Assembly (NCBI GenBank): GCA_016177705.1
Contig: JACOUT010000002.1
Span: forward strand, 277,604-341,603
DNA from: Deltaproteobacteria bacterium
GTDB taxonomy: Bacteria; Myxococcota; UBA727; VGSZ01
Direction of reading: 5' to 3'
DNA length: 64,000 nt
The notes beneath the pieces were generated by a model. It made no database searches and was not told the origin of the DNA. It saw nothing but the letters and a program-made list of their open reading frames with translations. A program made the position numbers and the translations under genes. Positions 55,868 to 64,000 of the stretch are shown here, piece after piece; within the stretch, counting starts at the first letter, position 1; each line of letters starts with the position of its first letter.

Positions 55868-57001
55868 ATGCAGCACGCGTCACGGCTCCCGCTCGGCCAG
55901 CTCTTCGTCGTCGGCTTCGAGGGCACCTCGGTGCCCGCGCGCTGGCGCCGGCAGCTCGTCGATCTCGGCATCGGCGGCGTCATCCTGTTCAAGCGCAACA
56001 TCGAGGGCCTGGAGCAGGTGGTGGCGCTCAACGGCGAGCTGTTCGAGCTCGGCAAGGCGGCGGGCTCGCCCTTCATCGTCAGCGTCGACCAGGAGGGCGG
56101 GCGGGTGGCGCGCCTGCGCGGCATCTGCACCGACGTGCCCTCGATGCGCGCCGTCGGTCTGGCCGCCGCGGACGACGCCGAGGTGCCCTATCGCCTGGGC
56201 GCCATGATGGCGCGCGAGCTGTGTGCGCTCGGCTTCCACTGGGACTTCGCCCCCGTGGTCGACGTCGACACCAACCCGGACAACCCGGTGATCGGCGAGC
56301 GCAGCTTCGCGCGCGACCCGGCGGCAGTGGCGCGCCTCGGCGCCCGCTTCATCGAAGGCATGCAGGGCGCCGGCGTGGCGTGCAGCGCCAAGCACTTCCC
56401 GGGCCACGGCGACACCGACGTCGACAGCCACCACGCGCTGCCGCGCCTGCCGCACGGCATGGAGCGCCTCGAGGCCGTCGAGCTGGTGCCGTTTCGCGCC
56501 GCAGTGCAGGCCGGCGTCGCGAGCGTGATGACCGCGCACGTGATGTTCCCGGCGCTCGACGACAGCGAGCCGGCCACGCTGTCGCCCGCCATCCTCGACG
56601 GCCTGTTGAGGAAGAAGCTCGGCTACCAGGGCGTGGTGGTGTCGGACGACCTCGAGATGGCGGCCGTGGCCGACCGCTACGGCATCGAAGAGCTGGTGCG
56701 GCGCGGGCTACTCGCGGGCGTCGACCTGTTCCTGGTGTGCCACGACGCCGACAAGCAGGCCGCCGCCGTCGAAGCGGCGCACCAGCTCGTCGAGAGCGGC
56801 CGGGTGCCGCGCGAGCGCGTCGTGCAGGCGCTGGCGCGCGTGGCCGCCCTCAAGCAGCGCTACGTAGGGGCGCCGGCCGCGCCCTCGCTCGCCGAGGCGC
56901 AGGCCATCGTGAGGAGCCCGCCCCACCTCGAGCTGGCGGCGCGTCTGGCGGCCGTGCAGGTGGTGGAGACGCGCGCGCCGAGCCCGGTCGAGCTTGGGTA
57001 G
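55868..57001 (+). CDS. nagZ: beta-N-acetylhexosaminidase NagZ (GH3)
   Basis: 377 residues from an ATG 8 bases after the permease stop. The family motif KHFPGHGDTDVDSHHALP and nucleophile Asp in VVSDDLEMAA are present, with no extra domains, as in NagZ. NagZ removes GlcNAc from anhydro-muropeptides in the cytoplasm; it has no signal peptide here. Together with AmpG 40 kb away and the adjacent peptide importer, it supports murein recycling. A short C-terminal stretch continues past the usual end. Complete. Confidence 0.93.
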   Translation: MQHASRLPLGQLFVVGFEGTSVPARWRRQLVDLGIGGVILFKRNIEGLEQVVALNGELFELGKAAGSPFIVSVDQEGGRVARLRGICTDVPSMRAVGLAAADDAEVPYRLGAMMARELCALGFHWDFAPVVDVDTNPDNPVIGERSFARDPAAVARLGARFIEGMQGAGVACSAKHFPGHGDTDVDSHHALPRLPHGMERLEAVELVPFRAAVQAGVASVMTAHVMFPALDDSEPATLSPAILDGLLRKKLGYQGVVVSDDLEMAAVADRYGIEELVRRGLLAGVDLFLVCHDADKQAAAVEAAHQLVESGRVPRERVVQALARVAALKQRYVGAPAAPSLAEAQAIVRSPPHLELAARLAAVQVVETRAPSPVELG

Positions 57002-57041
57002 GGGTCGGTTCTGCGCTAGGGTGCCGCCCGCTGGAGGCGCA

Positions 57042-57779
57042 ATGGACGAGAAGCTGCGCGAAGCCCTGGCTGCCGGGCGCGACCTCTACCGGCAGAAGGA
57101 ATTCCTTCGTGCCGAGCCGTACCTTGCGCAGGTGGCGCAGGCCAACGTGCCGTACGCCGACGTCTACAACATGCTCGGCGTCATCTACCACGACATGGGG
57201 CAGTTCTCGCGCGCGCAGCAGTGCTTCGAGGAGGCCATCAAGATCAACCCGGCCTACACCGAGGCCAGCCTCAACCTGGCGGTGACGTACAACGACATGG
57301 GCCGGTACGCCGACGCCAAGGAGCTGTACCTGGGCGCGCTCACCTCGTCGACGCGGCCGGGCGGCAAGCTCGACTCCTTCGTCATGGGCAAGCTCGCCAA
57401 CATGTACGCCGACATCGCCTCGGTGTTCTCGGCCGCCGGCGCCTTCGAGGAGGCGATCGGCGAGTACCGCCGCGCGCTGGCGCTCCGGCCCACCTTCGTC
57501 GACCTGCGCCTCAAGCTGGCGGAGGCGCTGCGCGACGCCGGCCGGCCGCAGGACGCGCTGCGCGAGCTGAAGGCCATCCTGGCGCAAAACCCCGACTACC
57601 TGCCGGCGCGCATCCACCACGGCCTGACGTTGTTTTCCACCGGCGACGCCGCGGCGGCCATTGGTGAGCTTGCCCAGGTGGTGGCCGACCACCCCGAAAA
57701 CGCGCGCGCCAAGCTCTACCTCGACATGATCCGCAGCCACGCCGCCAAGGTGGCCGGCGACAAGAACCCGAGCGCGTGA
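57042..57779 (+). CDS. TPR-repeat protein
   Basis: 245 residues from an ATG behind a GGAGG ribosome site. About five TPR units are visible (for example VYNMLGVIYHDMGQFSRAQQCFEEAIKINPAY and ARIHHGLTLFSTGDAAAAIGELAQV). No signal peptide or membrane helix. TPRs bind protein partners. It precedes two FHA-domain genes on the same strand, so a signalling complex may be formed. Function unknown. Confidence 0.85.
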   Translation: MDEKLREALAAGRDLYRQKEFLRAEPYLAQVAQANVPYADVYNMLGVIYHDMGQFSRAQQCFEEAIKINPAYTEASLNLAVTYNDMGRYADAKELYLGALTSSTRPGGKLDSFVMGKLANMYADIASVFSAAGAFEEAIGEYRRALALRPTFVDLRLKLAEALRDAGRPQDALRELKAILAQNPDYLPARIHHGLTLFSTGDAAAAIGELAQVVADHPENARAKLYLDMIRSHAAKVAGDKNPSA

Positions 57780-57840
57780 TGGTCAGAAACTTGAATGGGG
57801 CCGGTCGCGCGCACTATTCGTGGTGCTTGGAGGACCACCG

Positions 57841-58770
57841 GTGACCGACGTCCCGAGCGGCTTCGCGCTGCGCTTCATCTCGGGCAAGTACCAGGGCGGC
57901 GAGTACCCGCTGCCCTCCGAGAAGGAGATCGTCATCGGCCGCGGTGGTGAGCTCGACATCGTGCTCGTCGAGGACATGGTGTCGCGCAAGCACGCCAAGA
58001 TCACCACCCAGCAGGGCAAGATCGTCATCCAGGATCTCGGCTCCACCAACGGCACCTTCGTCAACGGCGAGAAGATCAAGCGCGCCAAGCTCAAAGAGGG
58101 CGACCGCGTGCTGATCGGCACCAGCATCCTCAAGCTGATCTCGGCGGCGGAGGCGCACTCCGCGGTGCACGGCACCCGCGAGGAGCAGAACCAGCAGCTC
58201 GAGAACATGTCGCGCTCGCGGCCCAAGGTCGACGTCACCAAGGGACGCATCGAGGACCTGCCGCTCGCCGACGTGCTCACCTTCATCTCGTCCAACAAGA
58301 AGTCGGGCGTGCTCGCCGTGGCGGGCGACAGCGACAACGGCCGCGTCTACTTCAAGGGCGGGCGCATCTTCTACGCGGTGCTCAACGACAACGAGGAGCT
58401 CGGACCCATCAAGGCGCTCTATCGCATGGTGTCGTTGGCGAGCGGCTCGTACGAGCTCGGCGCCGCCACCGACGAGGAGTTCGTGCTCGAGCTCGAGACG
58501 CCAACTGATCAGCTCGTGGCCGACGCGCTGCGCGAGTCCAACGAGCTGCAGGCGTTGCAGGCCGAGCTGCCCGAGGTCGAGGACATGATCGTGCTGCCGC
58601 GGCCGCTCAAGCCGCCGCTCAGCAAGCTCTCGCCCGACGAGCTCGAGCTGGTGCAACTCGCCATGAACGAGGGCTTCTTCCAGTCGATCCTCGACAAGAG
58701 CCCCTTCACCGACTTGAAGACCGCGCAGCTCGTGAAGGGCTTGATGGAGCGCGAGTACCTGCGCACCTGA
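57841..58770 (+). CDS. FHA domain - DUF4388 protein
   Basis: 309 residues. The GTG at 57841 is 6 bases after a GGAGGA ribosome site; an in-frame GTG upstream is less likely. FHA domain spans about 8-100 with IGRGGELDI, SRKHAKI and GSTNGTFVNG, the phosphothreonine-binding signature. DUF4388 (PATAN-like) covers about 132-235 (GRIEDLPLADVLTFISSNKKSGVL). The C-terminal 40 residues are helical. This architecture recurs in myxobacteria, typically linked to Ser/Thr kinase signalling. The soluble protein may be phospho-dependent and work with the next gene. Confidence 0.9.
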   Translation: MTDVPSGFALRFISGKYQGGEYPLPSEKEIVIGRGGELDIVLVEDMVSRKHAKITTQQGKIVIQDLGSTNGTFVNGEKIKRAKLKEGDRVLIGTSILKLISAAEAHSAVHGTREEQNQQLENMSRSRPKVDVTKGRIEDLPLADVLTFISSNKKSGVLAVAGDSDNGRVYFKGGRIFYAVLNDNEELGPIKALYRMVSLASGSYELGAATDEEFVLELETPTDQLVADALRESNELQALQAELPEVEDMIVLPRPLKPPLSKLSPDELELVQLAMNEGFFQSILDKSPFTDLKTAQLVKGLMEREYLRT

Positions 58771-58827
58771 GCGGGTGCAGTCGGATCCGTCGGTAGGTGG
58801 ATGTAGGGGCTGTTGGCTGGATCCGGG

Positions 58828-58846
58828 CCAATTGGGCCCCTATGAT
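58828..58846 (+). promoter_or_regulatory. CCAATTGG palindrome and TATGAT -10-like box before an FHA gene
   Basis: CCAATTGG (58828-58835) and TATGAT (58841-58846) precede the ATG at 58859 by 12 bases from the -10 end. No ribosome site is visible, so the mRNA may be leaderless. It is an AT-richer pocket in GC-rich DNA. Support is limited to these matches; no good -35 is seen. Confidence 0.35.
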
Positions 58847-58858
58847 CGCGGTGTCCCT

Positions 58859-60628
58859 ATGGCGCCAAAACCGCGAGCACCGGCAAGAAAGCGCCACGCG
58901 CCCAACCCAAACGCGCTCTTCTCCGACGAGGAGCCCGAGCGCGGCACCAAGCGCGACGCGCTCACGAGCGGCTCGAGCGGCGATCCGAGCAGCCTGCCGC
59001 CGTCGTCGCCGTCCGCGGCCGAGCACACGCAGCACTTCAAGTCCGAGCTGGCCAACGACGCCAAGCTGGTGGTCGAGCGTGGCCTGCACGCGGGCAAGGT
59101 GCTCAAGCTCGGCGCCGGCACCATCGTCATCGGCCGCTCGAGCAAGTGCGACCTGTCGCTCAAGGGCAGCCCGGGCGTGTCGCGCCGGCACACGAAGATC
59201 CAGCTCGTCGACGGGCGCTACCTGGTGCTCGACCTCGAGAGCAGGAACGGCACGCTGGTGAACGGCAAGCAGGTCTCCCGCGAGTTCTTGAAGGACGGCG
59301 ACGTCATCGAGGTGTGCGAGGAGCACATCCGCTTCGCCGCCAAGCCGCTCAAGGATGCGCCGGGGCAGTTCGAGGACATCGAGGACCGGCCGACACAGCT
59401 CGTCGGCCAGACGGTGCCGCGCGCGCCAGTCACCAAGTCCTCGCGCCCGCCGCCGATCCCGAAGAAGTCCTCGCCGCCGTTCGTCGACAAGACCGCGCCC
59501 GCCGACGGGCTCGCGCGCTTCGATGCGCCGTCAGCATTGTCGGATCGCGGTGCCAGCAAGGGACGGCCGCCGCCGGAGACCAAGACCCACTTCGTCGACG
59601 TGCCGCGCGACATCGACGACCCCACGCGCACCAAGCCGCTGGCGCAGCCGCGCAGCTCCGAGCTCGACGCGCCCGTTGGCCAACCCGACTTCGAGGACGA
59701 GCGTCCGGCGACGCACGGGACCAGACCTGCGGAGCAGTCGACCCCGTACGTGCACGGCACCGCCGCCAAGAGGGGCGGGCTGTCGGCGATGCACGTGCTG
59801 ATCGCCATGGCGCTCTTGGTCATCGTCGCGCTGGGCGCGGCCGCTGCCGACACCTTGGTCGGGCCGCGCTACCTGCTGCGCTGGCTGAACGGCGGGGCGC
59901 TGCCCGACGACGCACCGGCGGCGACCGAGCTGACCCCGCCACCGCCGGTCGATGACGCCAAGGTGGCGGTGGCGCCGGTCGAGACCAAGCCCGTCGACGA
60001 GGCGAAGGCCGCGGACGATGTGAAGCCCGCTGAGGACGCGAAGCCCGCGGAGGACGCGAAGGCGGCGGACGACGCGAAGGCTGCGGCAGACGCAAAGGCT
60101 GCGGCAGACGCAAAGGCTGCGGCAGTCGCGAAGGCAGCGGCCGACGCCAAGGCTGCGGACGACGCCAAGGCCGCCGCCGACGCCAAGGCCGCCGATGACG
60201 CCAAGGCCGCCGCCGACGCCAAGGCCGCCGCCGACGCCAAGGCCGCCGCCGAAGCCAAGGCCGCCGCTACGGGCGCGGTCGTCGAGGTGAAGGCCGCAGC
60301 GGCGGGCAAGATCGCGCGCGTCGCGGTGCAGGCGAGCGACCGCGTGCGCTCCTCGTCGGTGATTGCGTTCCTCGAGGGCGGCGGCAACCCGAAGAAGCTA
60401 GCCGCGCTACGCGAGGAGGAGGGCGACTTCGCCGCGGCCGCAAAGAAGGGCAACAAGCAGGCCGAGCGCGACCTCGAGGAGGTGCGCGCCTCGATCGCCG
60501 AGCTCGAGCGAGCCGGCCGCGGGCGCGCGCTCGCCGCCGGTCACGTCGGCACGGTGGTCGAGGTGCTGGTCGCGCCCGGCGACAAGGTCGAGGCCGGTCA
60601 GACCATCGCGCGCATCCAGCTCCCCTGA
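58859..60628 (+). CDS. FHA - membrane helix - Ala/Lys repeat - split barrel (lipoyl/HlyD-like) protein
   Basis: 589 residues. An FHA domain lies at about 70-160 (IGRSSKCDLSLKG, SRRHTKI, ESRNGTLVNG). A disordered linker leads to a membrane helix (310-332, preceded by KRGG, so the FHA is cytoplasmic). Residues 380-469 are 15 hexapeptides of type [ADE]DAK[AP]A, resembling the helical rod of TolA. The last 120 residues are two halves of a barrel-sandwich (GKIARVAVQASDRV and GHVGTVVEVLVAPGDKVEAGQTIARI) separated by a helical hairpin, as in biotinyl/lipoyl domains and HlyD-type adaptors. No biotin/lipoyl Lys motif is obvious. The FHA would read cytoplasmic phosphorylation and the barrel would act in the periplasm. 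Confidence 0.85.
   Translation: MAPKPRAPARKRHAPNPNALFSDEEPERGTKRDALTSGSSGDPSSLPPSSPSAAEHTQHFKSELANDAKLVVERGLHAGKVLKLGAGTIVIGRSSKCDLSLKGSPGVSRRHTKIQLVDGRYLVLDLESRNGTLVNGKQVSREFLKDGDVIEVCEEHIRFAAKPLKDAPGQFEDIEDRPTQLVGQTVPRAPVTKSSRPPPIPKKSSPPFVDKTAPADGLARFDAPSALSDRGASKGRPPPETKTHFVDVPRDIDDPTRTKPLAQPRSSELDAPVGQPDFEDERPATHGTRPAEQSTPYVHGTAAKRGGLSAMHVLIAMALLVIVALGAAAADTLVGPRYLLRWLNGGALPDDAPAATELTPPPPVDDAKVAVAPVETKPVDEAKAADDVKPAEDAKPAEDAKAADDAKAAADAKAAADAKAAAVAKAAADAKAADDAKAAADAKAADDAKAAADAKAAADAKAAAEAKAAATGAVVEVKAAAAGKIARVAVQASDRVRSSSVIAFLEGGGNPKKLAALREEEGDFAAAAKKGNKQAERDLEEVRASIAELERAGRGRALAAGHVGTVVEVLVAPGDKVEAGQTIARIQLP
59996..60265 (+). repeat. 15 in-frame copies of an 18-bp unit encoding [ADE]DAK[AP]A
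   Basis: The unit is an 18-bp codon block, best conserved towards the 3' end of the array; it encodes a helix-forming Ala/Lys rod between the membrane helix and the barrel domain. Copy number may vary between strains by slippage. Confidence 0.85.
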
Positions 60629-60637
60629 GCGCGCCCG

Positions 60638-61486
60638 CTACTCGATGATGCGGAAGTGCTGCGCGTCGGCGACGATGGAGCTCTTCTCGGCGGCCTCGAG
60701 CGTGTTGGCCACGGCGGCGTCGTCGAGGCTGCGGCCGCCGACCGGCAACCAACGCGTGCCGTCCCACACCTCACCGCCCGAGAAGCCCGCCTTGTAGGAC
60801 ATGGTCTTCGAGCCGGCGACCAGGTAGCCGAGGTAGTAGTAGCGCTTGTCCCAGCGACGACAGAGGCCGATCTCGTAGAGCGCCGAGTAGGTGCCGATCG
60901 AGAGATCGCGCAGCGACGGATCCCAGTAGAAGTAGACGGTGGAGACGCCCTGGGGCACCACGTCGATGATGCCGACCGCGAGCAGCGTGCCGTCGCGATC
61001 GCGCCACGACAGCTCCCAGGTGTCGGCCACGGTCTCGCACAGGAACCGCTCGTAGCTCTCGTCGTCGGAGGATTGGGCATCGGCGCCGTGCTGGGTCGCC
61101 TGGTAGCGGCGATAGAGCGCGAGGTGCTCGTCGTCCGAGCGCGGGCGGCCGAGCTCGATCTCGAAGCGCCCCTGGCAGCGCCGCTCGACGCGCCGCTGCG
61201 AGCGAGAAAGCTCGAAGGCGTGGGTGTCGATGCGGAAGGGCTGGCAACGCCGGCAGCCGGAGCACAGCGGCCGGTACAGCAGCGACCCCGAGCGGCGCAT
61301 GCCGAGGCTCATGGCCACCTCGTACTCAGCGGGCTCGAGCGCGGTGCCGGGCAGCGCGAAGGCGGTGCGGTTCTGGCGGCCATCCTTGAAGTAGGGACAG
61401 TCGCCGTCGACCACGACGAGCGGGCCGAGCGCGCGCAGCGAGGCCGGCGGTGGGATGACGCGTGGCTTCGGCGGTGGCCGGGTCAC
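60638..61486 (-). CDS. bpt: aspartate/glutamate leucyltransferase Bpt (N-end rule)
   Basis: 282 residues, family-typical length. CPYFKDGRQNR near residue 30 and C75-x-x-C78-x-x-C81 (YRPLCSGCRRCQPFRI) are hallmarks, with MRRSGSLLYRP before them. Bpt adds Leu from leucyl-tRNA to proteins with N-terminal Asp or Glu, marking them for ClpAP degradation. ruvB ends 4 bases from its start and is on the same strand, so the three genes ruvA-ruvB-bpt may form a transcript. No oddities. Confidence 0.93.
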   Translation of the reverse strand: MTRPPPKPRVIPPPASLRALGPLVVVDGDCPYFKDGRQNRTAFALPGTALEPAEYEVAMSLGMRRSGSLLYRPLCSGCRRCQPFRIDTHAFELSRSQRRVERRCQGRFEIELGRPRSDDEHLALYRRYQATQHGADAQSSDDESYERFLCETVADTWELSWRDRDGTLLAVGIIDVVPQGVSTVYFYWDPSLRDLSIGTYSALYEIGLCRRWDKRYYYLGYLVAGSKTMSYKAGFSGGEVWDGTRWLPVGGRSLDDAAVANTLEAAEKSSIVADAQHFRIIE

Positions 61487-61490
61487 CAGC

Positions 61491-62564
<1,074 letters not shown>

Positions 62565-62573
62565 GCCGTCCTC

Positions 62574-63161
62574 CTACGCCACGTGCTTGAGCGCTTCGCG
62601 CACCAGCTCGGAGAGCCCCTGCCCCTGGTCGACCAGCGGCTTCACCTTCTGCACGGCACGGTCGATCTGCGGCGCGCGGTAGCCGAGGTTGGCGAGCGCC
62701 GAGCGCAGGTCGTCGAGCGGCCCGCCGCGCGCGCCGCGCGTGCCGAGCATGCCGAGCGTCCGCTTGGCGAGCTTGTCCTTCAGCTCGAGCACGATGCGCG
62801 CCGCGGTCTTCTTGCCGAGACCCGGGATCTTGGTCAGGCGCGCCTCGTCGCCCTCGGCGATGGTGCGCACGAGGTCGCCGGGCTCCATGCCCGAGAGCAG
62901 CGCGAGCGCCGTGCGCGGGCCCACGCCCGAGACGGCGAGCAGCTCCTCGAACAGCTCGAGGCCGTCGGCGGCGAGGAAGCCGTAGAGCACGATGGCGTCC
63001 TCGCGCACGTGCGTGTGCACGAAAAGCTCGGCGGCGGTACCCCCGGGCAGGCGCGACAGATCGCCGACGGGCGCGAGCACGCGGTAGCCGACACCGCCCA
63101 CGTCGACGACGACCGAGGTGAGGTCGGAGAAGCGCACGATGCCCTTGAGCCAGCCGATCAT
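62574..63161 (-). CDS. ruvA: Holliday junction DNA-binding protein RuvA
   Basis: 195 residues from the ATG giving MIGWLKGIV, the standard RuvA start; 25 more upstream codons in frame are rejected. The OB-fold (1-65), helix-hairpin-helix pair (FEELLAVSGVGPRTALALLSG, then LTKIPGLGKKTAARIVLEL) and C-terminal domain are all present. RuvA binds junctions and recruits RuvB. Upstream, a ParDE pair on the other strand intervenes before the next minus-strand gene, so ruvC is not directly adjacent. Confidence 0.97.
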   Translation of the reverse strand: MIGWLKGIVRFSDLTSVVVDVGGVGYRVLAPVGDLSRLPGGTAAELFVHTHVREDAIVLYGFLAADGLELFEELLAVSGVGPRTALALLSGMEPGDLVRTIAEGDEARLTKIPGLGKKTAARIVLELKDKLAKRTLGMLGTRGARGGPLDDLRSALANLGYRAPQIDRAVQKVKPLVDQGQGLSELVREALKHVA

Positions 63162-63229
63162 GGTGGGGAGATCGTGACCTGAACGCCCGTGCAGGTCAAG
63201 CACTGCGCGGGCGGGGCGGCCGGCAGCCT

Positions 63230-63258
63230 TTGCCATTTGTTGCCAACATCCCTACCCT
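63230..63258 (+). promoter_or_regulatory. candidate promoter of the ParDE pair
   Basis: TTGCCA (63230-63235) as -35, 17-base spacer, TACCCT (63253-63258) as -10; ATG follows 7 bases later, so the mRNA would have little or no leader. TTGCCA is repeated at 63240-63245 inside the spacer and may be part of an operator for ParD. Confidence 0.45.
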
Positions 63259-63265
63259 GGACAGC

Positions 63266-63517
63266 ATGAGCACGATGAACATCTCCCTGCCCGAGGCATT
63301 GAAGGCCTTCGTCGATGAGCAGGTCCAAGAGGGCCGCTACGGCACGAGCAGCGAGTACGTGCGGGAGTTGATCCGAAGGGACCAGGACCGGCGCCAGCTG
63401 CGCGGCCTGCTGCTCGCGGGCGCGGCGTCGGAGCCGGCTGCTGCAGCGGACGACCACTACTTCGAGCGCCTGCGCAAGCGCGCGCTCGGGGCGCCGCGCG
63501 CGCGCAAGAAGGCGTGA
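63266..63517 (+). CDS. ParD-like antitoxin
   Basis: 83 residues from the ATG giving MSTMNISLPEALKAFVDEQVQEGRYGTSSEYVRELIRRDQ, which closely follows the ParD ribbon-helix-helix pattern. The C-terminus is basic and disordered. Upstream in-frame codons before this ATG lie within the promoter region. The stop overlaps the toxin start (GTGA). Confidence 0.9.
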   Translation: MSTMNISLPEALKAFVDEQVQEGRYGTSSEYVRELIRRDQDRRQLRGLLLAGAASEPAAAADDHYFERLRKRALGAPRARKKA

Positions 63518-63843
63518 AGGGAAAGCCGGTCATCCCGCGCGCGCTCGCCGTTCGAGACGTCGACGACGCGGTGGCGTACTACGCCGGCGAGGGCGCCGAG
63601 CAGGCAGCGCTCGGCTTCGTCGACGCCTTGGCCAAGGCGTACGCGCACCTCAGTCGCCATCCCGCATCGGGCATCACGCGCTTCGCGCTGCTGCTGGAGC
63701 TACCCGGACTCCGCTCGTGGCCCGTGTCGCGGTTTCCCTACCTCGTGTTCTACGTCGAACGCGCCGACCACATCGATGTCTGGCGCGTGCTCCACGGCGG
63801 GCGGGACGTGGCGGCGTGGATGCAGGAGCCGGGCGAGCCGTAG
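63514..63843 (+). CDS. ParE/RelE-like toxin
   Basis: 109 residues from GTG. AVRDVDDAVAYYAGEGAEQAALGFVDALAKAYAHLSRHPASGI is the helical hairpin of the family, and SWPVSRFPYLVFYVERADHIDVWRVLHGGRDVAAWM is the beta-sheet region ending with the usual L-H-x-x-R-D. ParE inhibits gyrase, while RelE cuts mRNA; the ParD partner favours the ParE type. Complete, so probably functional. Confidence 0.9.
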   Translation: MKGKPVIPRALAVRDVDDAVAYYAGEGAEQAALGFVDALAKAYAHLSRHPASGITRFALLLELPGLRSWPVSRFPYLVFYVERADHIDVWRVLHGGRDVAAWMQEPGEP

Positions 63844-63902
63844 GTGGCGAGGCGCTGGGTGATCGCCCCCGCTCGCGCAACTCCCGCGCAGCACCCGCCG
63901 AA

Positions 63903-64000
63903 TCAGGCCTTCCCCTGCGCTCGCGCCAGCTCGAGGAGCGCATCCCTGCCCCGCGAGCGCCGCGCCGCCGGCGGAGCCGCGCGTTCGCCGACGTCACCGA
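63903..64000 (-). CDS. C-terminal end of an unidentified protein (cut by window edge)
   Basis: The minus strand has an open frame from the window end to TGA at 63905-63903, giving 31 residues with a plausible end (RGRDALLELARAQGKA). It lies upstream of ruvA in the same orientation with ParDE between them, so ruvC is one candidate, but the 31 residues do not prove it. Confidence 0.4.
   Translation of the reverse strand, partial: GDVGERAAPPAARRSRGRDALLELARAQGKA

Noticed and set aside
59996..60265. CRISPR-like array
   Set aside because: The 18-bp units are directly adjacent, in frame and encode a helical repeat; there are no spacers.
63844..64000. Plus-strand frame after the toxin gene
   Set aside because: Starts GTG but encodes a Pro/Ala/Arg-rich string without motif; the minus-strand frame ends more like a real protein.

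Overview
The window is about 70% GC, densely coded (no gap between genes exceeds about 300 bases) and reads as a chromosomal segment of a Gram-negative bacterium, most likely a myxobacterium (Myxococcota). This is inference from content: many lipoproteins, a HmuY-type lipoprotein, an HExxH protease of the MXAN_6640 type, short Cys/hydrophobic/Arg C-terminal tails like MYXO-CTERM, FHA and DUF4388 proteins, a Hanks-type Ser/Thr kinase with DLG, PEGA and PilZ domains, and pervasive GTGA/ATGA stop-start overlaps. No rRNA, tRNA, CRISPR array, insertion sequence or prophage was seen.

Layout. 1-7.6 kb: a truncated gene end, a small unknown, an organophosphate-type MFS antiporter, a MORN-like protein, a CHASE2-adenylate cyclase-PilZ signalling protein and a large exported transglutaminase-like/TPR protein. 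7.8-8.5 kb: Phd/PIN toxin-antitoxin pair. 8.5-15.3 kb: a coupled series of S8 protease, RluE-type pseudouridine synthase and SPPY methyltransferase, then two lipoproteins (one HmuY-like) and a surface-type metalloprotease. 15.3-24.4 kb: AmpG permease with a divergent HTH regulator, lipase, Ig-like lipoprotein, PrfC, LarC-LarE and a penicillin-binding transpeptidase. 24.5-38.3 kb: an exported gluzincin, Ser/Thr kinase, Cys-rich lipoproteins, a frameshifted sensor kinase, a secernin-type C69 peptidase, a DUF255 protein and an ACE-like M2 peptidase. 38.5-46.2 kb: an exported bifunctional-nuclease-family protein followed by pyrimidine-nucleoside phosphorylase, NupC-type transporter and purine-nucleoside phosphorylase, then on the other strand deoC coupled to a PEGA protein and a lipoprotein. 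46.3-48.8 kb: small lipoprotein, type 2 IPP isomerase, RHH/PIN toxin-antitoxin pair. 48.9-57 kb: murein turnover region with an MltD-like transglycosylase and DacB on one strand, and a peptide ABC importer (lipoprotein plus two permeases, no ATPase) and NagZ on the other. 57-60.6 kb: TPR protein, FHA-DUF4388 protein and an FHA-membrane-repeat-barrel protein. 60.6-64 kb: Bpt, RuvB, RuvA, a ParDE pair and the end of another minus-strand gene.

Two themes link the genes. One is the cell wall: AmpG, a PBP, MltD, DacB, NagZ and a possible murein-peptide importer could form a hydrolysis and recycling route. The other is scavenging of macromolecules, which would suit a predatory or saprophytic lifestyle: exported proteases and peptidases, a HmuY-like lipoprotein, and an exported nuclease-family protein next to nucleoside uptake and phosphorolysis genes, with deoC close by. 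These links are inferred from gene order and families and have not been tested.
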